Below, piece by piece: positions 1-8,576 of a stretch of DNA of 64,000 nucleotides. The stretch covers positions 3,596,001 to 3,660,000 of the forward strand of contig NZ_PYAU01000001.1 in assembly GCF_003014675.1 (NCBI RefSeq), written 5' to 3'. Within the stretch, counting starts at the first letter, position 1; every line of letters starts with the position of its first letter. The stretch is from Labedella gwakjiensis. Lineage in GTDB: Bacteria > Actinomycetota > Actinomycetes > Actinomycetales > Microbacteriaceae. A program made the translations under genes and the position numbers. The notes beneath the pieces were generated by a model. It saw only the letters and a list, made by a program, of their open reading frames with translations, had not been told where the DNA came from and ran no database searches.

Positions 1-349
1 GACCGCGCTCCGCCACGAACCGCATCGCCGCTGCTACGTCCGCACGCTCGGCCGTTCCGCCGTCGAACTCGCCGTCGCTCGTCCCTCGAGGAGATGACGT
101 TCCACGGGTGTTGAAGCGGAGGACATTGAGATCGGCCAGCGCCGGAAGACGCCCGGCGGCCTTGCGCAGCACGTGTGAGTCCATGAACCCGCCGGCTGTC
201 GGCAGAGGATGCAGGGTCACGAGGGTCGCCACTCCGTCGCCGACCTCCGGACGAGCGAGCTCGCCCACGAGCGTCAGGCCGTCATCTGTGCGCAGCTCGA
301 TGTCCTCGCGGCGAGCGGGTAGCTCGACACCGCCTCGGATCTCGGTCAT
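1..349 (-). CDS. alpha/beta hydrolase (partial, C-terminus beyond window edge)
   Basis: The 116 visible residues are the N-terminal part of a small cytoplasmic alpha/beta-fold serine hydrolase. After a strand-rich start comes an HPLPTAGGFMDSHV segment and then FNTRGTSSPRG, the arrangement of the dienelactone-hydrolase-like group in which HPHP...G and F-N-x-RG-x-S precede the nucleophile elbow. The GxSxG elbow and the rest of the triad would lie beyond position 1. The ATG at 349 has GGAAGGA as Shine-Dalgarno 6 nt upstream. The reading frame is open to the window edge, so truncation is only by the window. Substrate cannot be told from this piece. Confidence 0.8.
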   Translation of the reverse strand, partial: MTEIRGGVELPARREDIELRTDDGLTLVGELARPEVGDGVATLVTLHPLPTAGGFMDSHVLRKAAGRLPALADLNVLRFNTRGTSSPRGTSDGEFDGGTAERADVAAAMRFVAERG

Positions 350-375
350 CGTCTTCCTTCCGATCGAGGACGGGT

Positions 376-675
376 TCACTGGATCTTCCAGCAGTGGAGA
401 TGCCAGTGCCTTCGGGCCGCGAGATCGGCGGCATCGCCGAGGAGACCGTCGGCTCGCCACGCGACGACGTGGGCCACTCCCGAGTCGATCGTGCCGCCGC
501 ACCCGGGGCAGACGTAGTCCTTCTGGGCCCGAGCCGCCGATATCGGCTGGACGGACCAGGTGATGCCACGACGGACTTCCGTTCGCTTCCATCCCTGGAG
601 CAACGACGACAGGTCGGACTCCTCGCGGTCTGCGGATCCGCCACCGGATCGGCGCGGTCGATTACTGCGTGGCAT
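376..675 (-). CDS. small Cys/His zinc-ribbon-like conserved protein, 99 aa
   Basis: A basic N-terminus (MPRSNRPRRSGGG) is followed by a central block YVCPGCGG and a C-terminal HWHLHCW; CxxC plus the later HxHxxC can form one zinc site. Similar short proteins occur beside hydrolases in Microbacteriaceae genomes and are often labelled ATP/GTP-binding protein, although no P-loop is present here. It starts 26 bp upstream of the hydrolase and may be co-transcribed with it. A GAGG/GGGAG-type ribosome site precedes the ATG. Function unknown; a nucleic-acid-binding zinc protein is an inference only. Confidence 0.7.
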   Translation of the reverse strand: MPRSNRPRRSGGGSADREESDLSSLLQGWKRTEVRRGITWSVQPISAARAQKDYVCPGCGGTIDSGVAHVVAWRADGLLGDAADLAARRHWHLHCWKIQ

Positions 676-828
676 TGTGGTTCCGCTCCCGTCCTCACGA
701 TCGATCGTACGCGGTGCGCGTCGTCGATCCCGTCGAGGTCACGGCCGGTCAGAAGCCGAGGAGACAGACCAGCCTCACGCGGCCCGGGCATGCTGTCACC
801 TCGTGCTGCGGGCTGGGACGATCGACGG

Positions 829-1521
829 TCAGTACCAGCCGACGGACTGGGAGTGGCCCCATGCGCCGCAGGGCGTGCCGTACCGACCGCTGATGTAGCC
901 GAGACCCCACTCGATCTGGGTCGCCGGGTTGGTGGCCCAATCGGCACCGGCCGTCGCCATCTTGCTACCAGGGAGCGATTGCGGGATCCCGTAGGCACCG
1001 GAACTGGCGTTGTGCGCGTTCACCCTCCAGCCGGACTCCTTGTTCCAGAGCGCGACGAGGCACGAGTACTGGTCCTCGCCCCACCCGCGCGCCACGACCT
1101 TGTCGTACGCGATCGCCTGTGCGGTGCCGGGATCCGGCACGGCGGCGCTCGGCGCGGTGAAGCCGGACCCGGAGGACGCGTCGGACGTCTCGTCTTCTAC
1201 CTCTTCCTCCACGGGCGGAGGCGGCGGCGGGGGCGGCGGAGCGGCTTCGGAGTCGTAGACGTCGCGTGTGAAGGTCGTGTCGTAGTCGCCGGCGAGAGCG
1301 AGGCTCTGAACATCCGTCTGCTCGTAGCGCGGGACGATCTGGAAGTACGGCGACGCCGTCGCACCCGAATACGGATCCACCACGTTCACGGCGATGAAGC
1401 CGATCGCGGCGAGAGATCCGAGAAGGGTCAGCGGAAGGCGCTTCCGCGAAGAAGAACTACGGACATCCCGCTGGCGGCCTACGGCCGGGACGGGAACTGA
1501 GATTGCGACATGCTTACCCAC
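829..1521 (-). CDS. secreted lytic-transglycosylase-like (aggregation-promoting-factor-type) protein
   Basis: Predicted exported cell-wall protein of 230 aa. Residues about 29-45 are a hydrophobic signal/anchor (LPLTLLGSLAAIGFIAVNVV), residues about 95-105 a run of nine prolines followed by acidic residues, and residues about 130-230 a compact lysozyme-like domain with CLVALWNKESGWRVNAHN and SGAYGIPQSLPG. The NKESGW glutamate is the expected catalytic acid of this SLT/Rpf-like fold. Two cysteines (YSC and TPCGAW) could form a disulfide. Start is GTG; a TAAAAT hexamer 9 nt upstream (1531-1536) suggests an almost leaderless mRNA. Role in peptidoglycan cleavage or resuscitation is inferred from the fold. 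Confidence 0.85.
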   Translation of the reverse strand: MGKHVAISVPVPAVGRQRDVRSSSSRKRLPLTLLGSLAAIGFIAVNVVDPYSGATASPYFQIVPRYEQTDVQSLALAGDYDTTFTRDVYDSEAAPPPPPPPPPVEEEVEDETSDASSGSGFTAPSAAVPDPGTAQAIAYDKVVARGWGEDQYSCLVALWNKESGWRVNAHNASSGAYGIPQSLPGSKMATAGADWATNPATQIEWGLGYISGRYGTPCGAWGHSQSVGWY

Positions 1522-1530
1522 GATCCAACG

Positions 1531-1536
1531 ATTTTA
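1531..1536 (-). promoter_or_regulatory. candidate -10 (TAAAAT) of the lytic-transglycosylase-like gene
   Basis: TAAAAT on the minus strand, 9 nt before the GTG at 1521. It is one mismatch from TATAAT and would give a leader of only 2-3 nt. No good -35 is seen. Confidence 0.45.
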
Positions 1537-1574
1537 GCGTAGATCACGAAAATGTCACGAAACAGCTCAGCGCG

Positions 1575-2126
1575 TCACCGAACGGCGAGCATCACATCGA
1601 CGACGGCGTCGAGCACACGGTCGACCTGCTCCTCCGCATATCCCCCGCGTTGCGCGCGGAAGACGGCGGTTCGGACCACGTCGACGTCCACAGCCGCGCC
1701 TGTCTCGAAGTAGGCCACGAGGCGGGCGGCAAGAGCGTCGACATCGGTGATCGCATACCCCTGCGTCAGCTTCCCGACGCGCCGGAACCTCTCGCCCGCG
1801 GGACGGGACAATCGGTTCAGGAGTACCTGCGCGGTCTCGCGCGTCTCCGCGAGCCACGCCCTCCGACCGACGATGTCGAGCGAGCGTTCGCGCTCGCGGA
1901 TCGCGAAGGCGTCCTCGAGTCGCTCGAGCGCCGCGTCCACGTGAGAGGTCGAGTATCCCTTGCGGACCAGGCCGAACGACACCCGACGGATGTCTTCTGC
2001 GCTGAGGACGGGTTCAGCGGACGGATCGAGGTCGTACGCCGCTCGCGCATCCGTCAGAAACGCGTCGACTTCGGCGGGATCGTAGCCGCGACCACGGCGG
2101 ACGGCGGGGAAAGGAGACGTCGACAC
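1575..2126 (-). CDS. protein made of four DivIVA-like N-terminal repeats
   Basis: A 183-aa protein containing four copies of the short DivIVA N-terminal signature F-x3-R-x2-GY-x4-VD-x2-L: RRGRGYDPAEVDAFL, LVRKGYSTSHVDAALERL, LTQGYAITDVDALAARL and RAQRGGYAEEQVDRVLD. In polar-growth proteins this element (with a GY turn) binds membrane; here the usual long coiled coil is absent. The GTG at 2126 is preferred because a GAGAAT hexamer lies 6 nt upstream and the first repeat begins just after it. A GTG at 2183 that overlaps the cdsA stop (GTGA) is the alternative and would add 19 residues. Role in cell shape or polar growth is inference. Confidence 0.75.
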   Translation of the reverse strand: MSTSPFPAVRRGRGYDPAEVDAFLTDARAAYDLDPSAEPVLSAEDIRRVSFGLVRKGYSTSHVDAALERLEDAFAIRERERSLDIVGRRAWLAETRETAQVLLNRLSRPAGERFRRVGKLTQGYAITDVDALAARLVAYFETGAAVDVDVVRTAVFRAQRGGYAEEQVDRVLDAVVDVMLAVR

Positions 2127-2132
2127 CGTCTT

Positions 2133-2138
2133 ATTCTC
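2133..2138 (-). promoter_or_regulatory. candidate leaderless -10 (GAGAAT) of the DivIVA-repeat gene
   Basis: GAGAAT followed by 6 nt and then GTG at 2126, the same geometry seen at many genes here. -35 not recognisable. Confidence 0.4.
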
Positions 2139-2179
2139 GCCCACCCCTCGCCTGGAGGAAGCTGAGACACTCGCGCCGG

Positions 2180-3199
2180 TCACGAGAAGATCACGAACAG
2201 GAGGTAGGCGATGGGGGCCGATGGGAGGATCGAGTCGAGCCGGTCGAGGAAGCCGCCGTGGCCGGGAAGCCAGGAACTCATGTCCTTCACACCGATGTCA
2301 CGCTTGATCATCGACTCGGACAGATCGCCGATCGTCGCCGAGAGGATGATGACCGCACCGAAGATCATGCCGACCCACCACGGCTGACCGAGCAGGAAGA
2401 CGGCGATCAGGACACCGGCGACCTGGCTCAGGATCAACGCACCGGCGAAGCCTTCCCACGTCTTGTTCGGGCTCACCCGTGGCGCCATCGGATGGCGGCC
2501 GAAGGTCAGGCCGGACGCGTAGGCGCCGACATCCACGACCACGACGAGGCAGATGAAGGCGAACACCCACAGTTCTCCACCGTCGCGAGCGACGAGAATG
2601 ACGGCGAAACTCCCGAGGCCGGCCACGTAGGCCTGGACAAAGACGACCGCGGCGAGGTCGAGGACGACCTCCAGCGGCGCACGCCCATCGCCTGCCGCCA
2701 TCTGCGCGATGAGACGCCACACGACAACGAACGTGATCGCCGCGATCATCACGGCCCACCGCGTCGGTCCGTCCGTGAAGTACGCGGCCGCCACGATCAC
2801 CAGACCGGCACCGGCAGCGGGCCAGCGATCTGCCCGACGATCCGAGTGGCGGAGGGCCGTCGCGAGCTCGAGGGTCGTGAAGACCACGACGGCCGCGCCG
2901 AAGACGGCGAACAGACCCTTGAACACGAAGAGGCTGAGGAGCAGCACGGCCCCGAGACCGACGCCGATCCCGATCGCCATCACGAGGTTGCGTCCGACGC
3001 GCGCCTCTACACGTTCATTCGCCTGGTCGAACTGGGCGCGGGCCTCGGTGACACGGCCTTCGAGGTCGGCGCGCGTGGATCGGACGCGTTCCTCGATCTC
3101 CGCGCGCTTCGCGTTCAACTGGGAGTGTCGGCGAGCCTCCGCTGGAGACGTCGGCGACGACGGGTCACCGTCGTCCGGCGTTGTCACGTCCGACGCCAT
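2180..3199 (-). CDS. cdsA: phosphatidate cytidylyltransferase
   Basis: Makes CDP-diacylglycerol from phosphatidate and CTP at the cytoplasmic membrane, the entry to phosphatidylglycerol, cardiolipin and phosphatidylinositol synthesis. The 339-aa protein has a soluble, charged N-terminal segment of about 70 residues, then seven to eight membrane helices. The C-terminal family signature is visible (SATIGDLSESMIKRDIGVKD followed by LPGHGGFLDRLDS, with the metal-binding Asp residues). It lies 23 bp after frr in the actinobacterial order pyrH-frr-cdsA. Confidence 0.96.
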   Translation of the reverse strand: MASDVTTPDDGDPSSPTSPAEARRHSQLNAKRAEIEERVRSTRADLEGRVTEARAQFDQANERVEARVGRNLVMAIGIGVGLGAVLLLSLFVFKGLFAVFGAAVVVFTTLELATALRHSDRRADRWPAAGAGLVIVAAAYFTDGPTRWAVMIAAITFVVVWRLIAQMAAGDGRAPLEVVLDLAAVVFVQAYVAGLGSFAVILVARDGGELWVFAFICLVVVVDVGAYASGLTFGRHPMAPRVSPNKTWEGFAGALILSQVAGVLIAVFLLGQPWWVGMIFGAVIILSATIGDLSESMIKRDIGVKDMSSWLPGHGGFLDRLDSILPSAPIAYLLFVIFS

Positions 3200-3222
3200 G
3201 GTGTCGAGTCACGGCTCACGGG

Positions 3223-3777
3223 TCAGACCTCGAGCAGCTCTGCTTCTTTGCGCTTGAGAGCCTCGTCGATCGCGTCGATCCGAGCCTTGGTGATGCTCTC
3301 GAGTTCCTTCTCACCGCGCGCCACATCGTCATCGCCGACCTCGCTCTTGAGGGCGTCGAGGTCGTCCTTCGCCTTGCGGCGGATGTTGCGGACGGAGACC
3401 TTCGCGTCCTCGCCCTTCGACTTGACGAGCTTCACGAACTCCTTGCGGCGCTCCTGGGTGAGCTCGGGGAGGCTCACGCGGACGAGATTGCCGTCGTTCG
3501 TCGGGTTCGCCCCGAGGTTCGGCATGTCGCGGATCGCCTGCTCGATGTCCTTGAGCGCACTCTTGTCGTACGGGGTGACGATGAGGGTGCGCGCCTCCTG
3601 GTTCTGCAGCGAGGCGAGCTGCGCGAGCGGCGTCGGAGTGCCGTAGTAGTCCACGAGCACCTTCTGGAACAGCTGCGGGTTCGCCCGTCCCGTTCGCACG
3701 GTGGCGAAATCGTCCTTGGCGACCTCGACGGCCTTGTCCATCCGGCTCGATGCATCGGCCAAAACTTCGGCGATCAC
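3223..3777 (-). CDS. frr: ribosome recycling factor
   Basis: RRF (184 aa, normal length) splits post-termination 70S complexes together with EF-G. Diagnostic segments are [14 protein letters not shown] near residue 25, [13 protein letters not shown] near 45 and [11 protein letters not shown] near 110. GTG start with GAGGAG 6 nt upstream. Lies between pyrH and cdsA, 34 bp after pyrH, so probably in the same transcript. Confidence 0.97.
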   Translation of the reverse strand: MIAEVLADASSRMDKAVEVAKDDFATVRTGRANPQLFQKVLVDYYGTPTPLAQLASLQNQEARTLIVTPYDKSALKDIEQAIRDMPNLGANPTNDGNLVRVSLPELTQERRKEFVKLVKSKGEDAKVSVRNIRRKAKDDLDALKSEVGDDDVARGEKELESITKARIDAIDEALKRKEAELLEV

Positions 3778-3811
3778 TCGCTTCTCCTCACGTTGCGGTA
3801 CTGGGACGAGT

Positions 3812-4525
3812 CTAGTTGCTGACGAGCGTCCCGATTTCCTTGCCCTCGATGGCCGCGGTGACGTTGCCCTCCGGCTCCATCCCGAACACGCGCATCGGCA
3901 TGCCGTTGTCCATGCACAGGCTGAACGCCGTCGAGTCGACGACCTTCAGCCCTCGCTGCAAGGCCTCCTGGTAGGAGATGTGGTCGATGCGCGTCGCATC
4001 GGGATTCGTCCGCGGGTCGGCCGAGTAGACGCCGTCGACGCCGTTCTTCGCGAGCAGGACGCTCGAGGCGCCGATCTCGAGGGCCCTCTGAGCAGCCACG
4101 GTGTCTGTCGAGAAGTACGGGAGCCCCGCTCCGGCTCCGAAGATCACGACGCGACCCTTCTCGAGGTGACGCTCGGCGCGACGCGGGATGTACGGCTCGG
4201 CGACCTGTGTCATGGCGATAGCGGACTGGACGCGCGTCTCGGCTCCCGCCTGCTCGAGGAAGTCCTGCAAGGCCAGCGCGTTCATGACGGTCCCGAGCAT
4301 GCCCATGTAGTCGGCACGTCCCCTGTCCATGCCTCGCTGGGAGAGCTCGGCGCCGCGGAAGAAGTTGCCGCCACCGACGACGATCGCCACTTCCACCTCT
4401 CGAGCAGCTGCGGCGATCTCGCGAGCGAGCTGGCTCACCACGTCGGGGTTGACCCCGAGGGCTCCGGCGCCGAACGCCTCCCCCGAGAGTTTCAGAAGTA
4501 CACGTCGTTTCTGCGGTGCGGTCAT
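3812..4525 (-). CDS. pyrH: UMP kinase
   Basis: Phosphorylates UMP to UDP in pyrimidine synthesis; cytoplasmic hexamer of the amino-acid-kinase fold. [10 protein letters not shown] near residue 10, [10 protein letters not shown] near 55 and GMPMRVFGM near the C-terminus are the nucleotide and UMP sites. The ATG at 4525 is chosen because the protein begins [16 protein letters not shown] and GGAAGGA precedes it; an extension to 4588 has no support. Separated from tsf by a hairpin terminator, so it probably has some expression of its own. Confidence 0.96.
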   Translation of the reverse strand: MTAPQKRRVLLKLSGEAFGAGALGVNPDVVSQLAREIAAAAREVEVAIVVGGGNFFRGAELSQRGMDRGRADYMGMLGTVMNALALQDFLEQAGAETRVQSAIAMTQVAEPYIPRRAERHLEKGRVVIFGAGAGLPYFSTDTVAAQRALEIGASSVLLAKNGVDGVYSADPRTNPDATRIDHISYQEALQRGLKVVDSTAFSLCMDNGMPMRVFGMEPEGNVTAAIEGKEIGTLVSN

Positions 4526-4590
4526 GTTGGCCCGTTCCTTCCCGAGGGTCTTGCCTAAAACTAGTGGGCGAGCGAGCTCGCCGTACACAC

Positions 4591-4629
4591 GAAAGAGTCC
4601 GGACCGCCATGAGCGATCCGGACTCTTTC
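4591..4629 (-). terminator. hairpin terminator downstream of tsf
   Basis: A perfect 13-bp stem (4591-4603 with 4617-4629, GAAAGAGTCCGGA against its complement) with a 13-nt loop lies 10 bp after the tsf stop on the minus strand. The U-run is short (CTCTTTC). It could reduce read-through from rpsB-tsf into pyrH-frr-cdsA. Confidence 0.75.
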
Positions 4630-4638
4630 AATCATCGG

Positions 4639-5466
4639 TTACGCGCCGACCTTGAAGCGCACGAAGTCGGTGACCGTGAGGCCCGCGGCCTCGAGGATCT
4701 TCCCGACCTGCTGCTTGTTGTCGCGGGCGTAGTCCTGCTCGAGCAGCGCGACCTGCTTGAAGAACGCGGTGAGGCGACCTTCGACGATCTTCGGAAGCGC
4801 CGCTTCCGGCTTGCCCTCGCCACGTGAGATCTCGGTGACGATCTCGCGCTCCTTGTCGACGGCGTCCGAGGGGACGTCGCCGCGCGTGAGGTACTGCGGC
4901 GCGAACATCGCGATGTGCTGCGCGACACCACGGGCCGTCTCGGCGTCGGAACCCGTGTGGGCGACGACGACACCGATCTGCGGCGGCAGGTCCTTCGACG
5001 TGCGGTGCAGGTATACGGAGAACTGGTCACCCGTCACGAGTGCGACACGACGGAGTTCGACCTTCTCGCCGATGGTGGCGGCCTGGTCGTCGATCGCCTG
5101 TGCGACGGTGATGCCGTCGACAGGAGCCGCGAGTGCCTCCTCGAGGGTGGTCGCGGCGGCGGCGGCCACCGCTGCGACGACCTTCTCCGAGAGAGCGACG
5201 AACTTGTCGTTCTTCGCGACGAAGTCGGTCTCGCACGCGAGCTCGATGATCGTCACGCCCGCGTCGGTCTGCGTCGTGGCGACGAGGCCCTCGCTCGTGG
5301 AGCGGTCGGCACGCTTCGCGTTGCCCTTCGCACCCTTGAGACGGAGGATCTCGGTGGCCTTCTCGACGTCGCCGTCGGCCTCGACGAGAGCATTCTTGGT
5401 GTCGCTCATTCCGGTGCCGAGCTGCTCGCGGAGAGCCTTCAGGTCGGCGATGTTGAAGTTTGCCAT
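4639..5466 (-). CDS. tsf: translation elongation factor Ts
   Basis: Nucleotide-exchange factor for EF-Tu, 275 aa. The N-terminal UBA-like domain carries LKALREQLGTGMSDTKNAL; the EF-Tu-contacting core has ELACETDFVAKN near residue 80. The ATG at 5466 is set by MANFNIADLK and by GAAGGAG upstream; the longer open frame is not conserved. 22 bp downstream of rpsB, the classical rpsB-tsf pair. Confidence 0.97.
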   Translation of the reverse strand: MANFNIADLKALREQLGTGMSDTKNALVEADGDVEKATEILRLKGAKGNAKRADRSTSEGLVATTQTDAGVTIIELACETDFVAKNDKFVALSEKVVAAVAAAAATTLEEALAAPVDGITVAQAIDDQAATIGEKVELRRVALVTGDQFSVYLHRTSKDLPPQIGVVVAHTGSDAETARGVAQHIAMFAPQYLTRGDVPSDAVDKEREIVTEISRGEGKPEAALPKIVEGRLTAFFKQVALLEQDYARDNKQQVGKILEAAGLTVTDFVRFKVGA

Positions 5467-5488
5467 GCGGCGGTTACTCCTTCGGTGC

Positions 5489-6466
5489 TCAGTTGTTGTC
5501 GGCGTCGGCGGCGGGGACCTTCTCGTCCTCGGAAGCCTCGGCCTCGAGACGAGCCTCGGTCTCGGCGTCCGTCTCGGGGGTCTTCGGGTCCTCAACGGGA
5601 GCGTCGTCGCCCTTGGCCTCGTTCTTCTCGGCCACGGCGGCGTCGGCGTCGTTCTCCTCGGTGGGGAGCTCGGCCTCGGCGGCGGGGGTCTCGGCGGAGG
5701 CCTGGCCGGCCTGGAGGAGCTCGGCCTCCCACTCGGCCATCGGCTCGGCGGGCTCGGCGCCCTCCTCGGGCTTCTGGTGACGCTGGATGAGGCCCTCGGC
5801 GGCGGCGTCGGCCACGATGCGCGTGAGCAGGCTCACGGAGCGGATGGCGTCGTCGTTACCCGGGATGGGGTACTGGACCTCGTCCGGGTCGCAGTTGGTG
5901 TCGAGGATGCCGATGACCGGGATGCCGAGCTTCTTGGCCTCGTCGATCGCGAGGTGCTCCTTCTTGGTGTCCACGACCCAGAGCGCCGACGGCGTCTTCG
6001 TGAGGTTGCGGATACCACCGAGCGACTTGTGGAGCTTGTCCAGCTCGCGCTTCTTGATGAGGAGTTCCTTCTTGGTGAAGCCGGACTTCGAGCCGTCCTC
6101 GAAGTCGAGCTCCTCGAGCTCCTTCATGCGAGCGAGGCGCTTCGAGACCGTCTGGAAGTTCGTGAGGAGGCCACCGAGCCAGCGCTGGTTGACGTAGGGC
6201 TGGCCGACACGGGTGGCCTGCTCGGCGATGGACTCCTGCGCCTGCTTCTTCGTTCCGACGAAGAGGATGGTGCCGCCGTGGGCGACCGTCTCCTTGACGA
6301 AGTCGTACGCCTTGTCGATGAAGGCGAGCGACTGCTGGAGGTCGATGATGTAGATGCCGGAACGCTCCGTGAAGATGAAGCGCTTCATCTTCGGGTTCCA
6401 ACGGCGGGTCTGGTGCCCGAAGTGCACGCCGCTGTCGAGCAGCTGGCGAATGGTGACGACGGCCAT
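5489..6466 (-). CDS. rpsB: 30S ribosomal protein S2
   Basis: S2, 325 aa, longer than the usual 240-280. The conserved part runs from [20 protein letters not shown] to about residue 235 ([27 protein letters not shown]). The remaining 85 residues are an acidic Ala/Glu/Asp-rich tail, as is common in actinobacteria. AAAAGGAGA precedes the ATG at 6466. S2 commonly regulates its own rpsB-tsf mRNA, and the long upstream leader fits that idea but was not proven here. Confidence 0.97.
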   Translation of the reverse strand: MAVVTIRQLLDSGVHFGHQTRRWNPKMKRFIFTERSGIYIIDLQQSLAFIDKAYDFVKETVAHGGTILFVGTKKQAQESIAEQATRVGQPYVNQRWLGGLLTNFQTVSKRLARMKELEELDFEDGSKSGFTKKELLIKKRELDKLHKSLGGIRNLTKTPSALWVVDTKKEHLAIDEAKKLGIPVIGILDTNCDPDEVQYPIPGNDDAIRSVSLLTRIVADAAAEGLIQRHQKPEEGAEPAEPMAEWEAELLQAGQASAETPAAEAELPTEENDADAAVAEKNEAKGDDAPVEDPKTPETDAETEARLEAEASEDEKVPAADADNN

Positions 6467-6927
6467 GAGCCGTTCTCCTTTTCCGGCGCGTGAGCGCCAT
6501 TCGGTTGTCGCCGGTCGGTCGACCGGTCTCCTGGTGCCCTGGCGCACGACCGCCCCCGCGACCGTTCGAGCTCGCGCTCGATCGGGAGAGTTGGGGACCG
6601 GTGGTTGTGCTGCCGCAAGTGGGCACGCGTAGTCACCCCGCTCAGCGAGGTGCTCCGATCATGGTACACCACCGATACGGCCCCCGATGCGGCGACCGGT
6701 GCTGCCGACGACGGACGACTGTCGTCCACAGACTCACATCGACCGGCATATCCCCCATGTGCCCGGCGACACCATCGGGACGCGATCTGCATGCGGTCTA
6801 GTGGGGCGATGCACACCCGCGCCTGCGCCCACCCGTCCGTCCGAGTCTCCCTGTCTCCCAGAGGATGCGCCGTCCGCGTCACGCGCTCCCGCCGCCGGCC
6901 CGTCGCCGCTGAAACCCCTGCCGGTTG
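6467..6927. other. 461-bp intergenic region between divergent rpsB and the M23 peptidase gene
   Basis: No convincing gene on either strand. On the minus strand TACCAT (6661-6666) could be a -10 for rpsB, giving a leader of about 190 nt; no matching -35 is obvious. The leader-sized stretch contains GC-rich inverted segments but I could not identify a named riboswitch or a known S2 leader with confidence. Confidence 0.4.
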
Positions 6928-7479
6928 ATGACCGGCCGCGTGTTCGCGATCGTCCTCATGGGCGCCGGAGTCCTGGGCTTCGGGTACGTGCCGGCCATCG
7001 CGGTCGAGGCGGCCGGCGCCACGGGTCAGATCGAAGCGTCGGGTGAGGTCGTGGGCGGCCAGGGTTCCTGGGCCTGGCCGGTTCCGGAGCCGCGCGTTCT
7101 GAAGCGTCCGTTCGATCGTCCTGATCACGAGTACGGCGCCGGGCACCGCGGCATCGACGTCGCAGCAGGGGTCGGAGCGTCGGTAGCGGCGCCCGCGGCC
7201 GGCACGGTCCTCTTCGCCGGGCCCGTGGCCGGCCGCTCCGTGGTCACCGTCGACCACGGCGGCGGAATCGTCACGTCGTACGATCCCGTCGTCCCGGCTG
7301 TCACCGTCGGGGACGCGGTGACGCCTGGAACGGTCATCGGGACCCTCGAAGCCGCGGAGGCGATGCACTGCGCGTCGGGGTGCCTCCACCTGGGCGTCCG
7401 CGTCGGCGGAGACTACGTCGACCCGCTACCGTTCTTCGGCAGACCCGCGCGGTCCGTTCTGCTTCCCCTCGGGAACTGA
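6928..7479 (+). CDS. secreted M23-family metallopeptidase domain protein
   Basis: About 183 aa, exported, with a hydrophobic signal sequence at residues 5-28. The LytM/peptidase M23 domain fills the rest: HRGIDVAAG (H-x3-D zinc ligands), ASVAAPAAGTVLFAG, VVTVDHGGGIVTSY, and a C-terminal CLHLGVRVGG where the usual H-x-H is reduced to HLG. Loss of the second histidine means it may be a LytM-type regulator or a binding protein, not an active endopeptidase. TTG at 6925 is an alternative start. Convergent with xerC. Confidence 0.85.
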   Translation: MTGRVFAIVLMGAGVLGFGYVPAIAVEAAGATGQIEASGEVVGGQGSWAWPVPEPRVLKRPFDRPDHEYGAGHRGIDVAAGVGASVAAPAAGTVLFAGPVAGRSVVTVDHGGGIVTSYDPVVPAVTVGDAVTPGTVIGTLEAAEAMHCASGCLHLGVRVGGDYVDPLPFFGRPARSVLLPLGN

Positions 7480-7490
7480 CGTCGCCGCCG

Positions 7491-7515
7491 CGGTTCGCTC
7501 CTGACGGAGGAACCG
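7491..7515. terminator. hairpin between convergent M23 gene and xerC
   Basis: CGGTTC-(G)-CTCC, loop TGAC, GGAG-GAACCG: ten base pairs with a single bulged G, placed 12 bp after the M23 stop and 8 bp after the xerC stop. Probably a shared terminator; there is no clear T-run. Confidence 0.5.
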
Positions 7516-7522
7516 GACACGT

Positions 7523-8443
7523 TCAGGCGCGCGGATGTGCCTGGCGGTAGCTCTGCGCCAGCCTCTCCATCGAGACATGCGTGTAGATCTGCGTCGTCCC
7601 GAGGCTGGCGTGCCCGAGCATCTCTTGAACGCTCCGGAGGTCGGCTCCCCCGTCCAGCAGATGGGTCGCCGCCGAGTGCCGCAGGCTGTGCGGGCCGGAC
7701 GCCGCGATCCCATCCACGCGCGAATAGAGACGCTGCACGATCGAGTACGCCGTCCGCGTTCCGAGGCGTCTCCCCCGTGCTCCGAGGAAGAGCGCCGTCT
7801 CCACACGGGCGCGATCCCCCGATCGTTCGAGCAGGGCCGTTCGAGCGTCTCCGAGGTAATCGACCACGGCGACGCGGGCGGGGACGCCGAACGGTACGAC
7901 ACGTTCCTTGTCGCCCTTGCCGATGACGCGCGCGGTCAAGCGATCGAGATCAAGATCGCCGAGATCGAGCCCGCAGAGCTCCGACACACGGATTCCGGAG
8001 GCGTAGAGCAGCTCGACGACCGCACGGTCCCGTCGGGCGATCGGATCCCCCGAGGCGGCGTCCTCTTCGAGGGCGTCGAAGAGCTCGTCGATTTGAGGCT
8101 GTTGGACGACCGCCGGCAGGTGTGAGCCGCTTTTCGGCGTGCGTAGGCGACCCGCGACGTCATGCGGCGTCAGGCCCGTCGCGGCCAGCCAGTGGCAGAG
8201 GCTCTTCAACGCCGCCGAACGTCGCGCGAGCGTGCGCGGCGCCAGTCCGTCCTTGGCCGACGACCACAACCAGTCGCGGAGGACAGGGAGATCGAGATCC
8301 TCCACAGATCGAACGGACCGCCGTTCTCCCCACGCCACGAAGGTCGCCAGATCGGAGCGATAGGCGCGGACCGTTTCCGGCGAGAGGTTGCGTTCGTCAC
8401 GCAGATGGCCGAGGAACGCGTCGATCGCCGTCCTGAGGTCCAT
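7523..8443 (-). CDS. xerC: tyrosine recombinase XerC
   Basis: Site-specific recombinase that with XerD resolves chromosome dimers at dif. 306 aa. The N-terminal SAM-like core-binding domain (residues 1-90) is followed by the catalytic domain with all residues in place: ASGIRVSELCG (Arg), GKGDKERVVPF (Lys), HSLRHSAATHLL (His-Arg), LGHASLGTTQIYTHV (His, Tyr nucleophile). ATG at 8443 with GGGGGT upstream; the open frame continues far upstream without coding character. Its site between rpsB and dprA matches the actinobacterial order. Confidence 0.95.
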   Translation of the reverse strand: MDLRTAIDAFLGHLRDERNLSPETVRAYRSDLATFVAWGERRSVRSVEDLDLPVLRDWLWSSAKDGLAPRTLARRSAALKSLCHWLAATGLTPHDVAGRLRTPKSGSHLPAVVQQPQIDELFDALEEDAASGDPIARRDRAVVELLYASGIRVSELCGLDLGDLDLDRLTARVIGKGDKERVVPFGVPARVAVVDYLGDARTALLERSGDRARVETALFLGARGRRLGTRTAYSIVQRLYSRVDGIAASGPHSLRHSAATHLLDGGADLRSVQEMLGHASLGTTQIYTHVSMERLAQSYRQAHPRA

Positions 8444-8564
8444 ACCCCCAGCTTGCACCACCCCGGCGCACGTCGGCGGAGCCGCCCCGCCGGCCGAGCG
8501 GGTCCGGTCCTGTTCGCGGCGGACGAACCCCTGAGGATGAGGGACCGAGAGGGTCCCGATGTGC

Positions 8565-8570
8565 TGGAAT
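8565..8570 (+). promoter_or_regulatory. candidate leaderless -10 (TGGAAT) of the coiled-coil gene
   Basis: TGGAAT ends 6 nt before the ATG at 8577 and supports that start over the GTG... frame start at 8559. -35 not recognisable. Confidence 0.45.
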
Positions 8571-8576
8571 CGACGC

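Noticed and set aside
394-1500. 368-codon open frame on the plus strand
   Set aside because: Runs antisense through the Cys/His protein and the lytic protein, both with recognisable motifs; composition typical of a shadow.
2258-3646. 462-codon open frame opposite cdsA and frr
   Set aside because: Shadow; spans two real genes and their junction.
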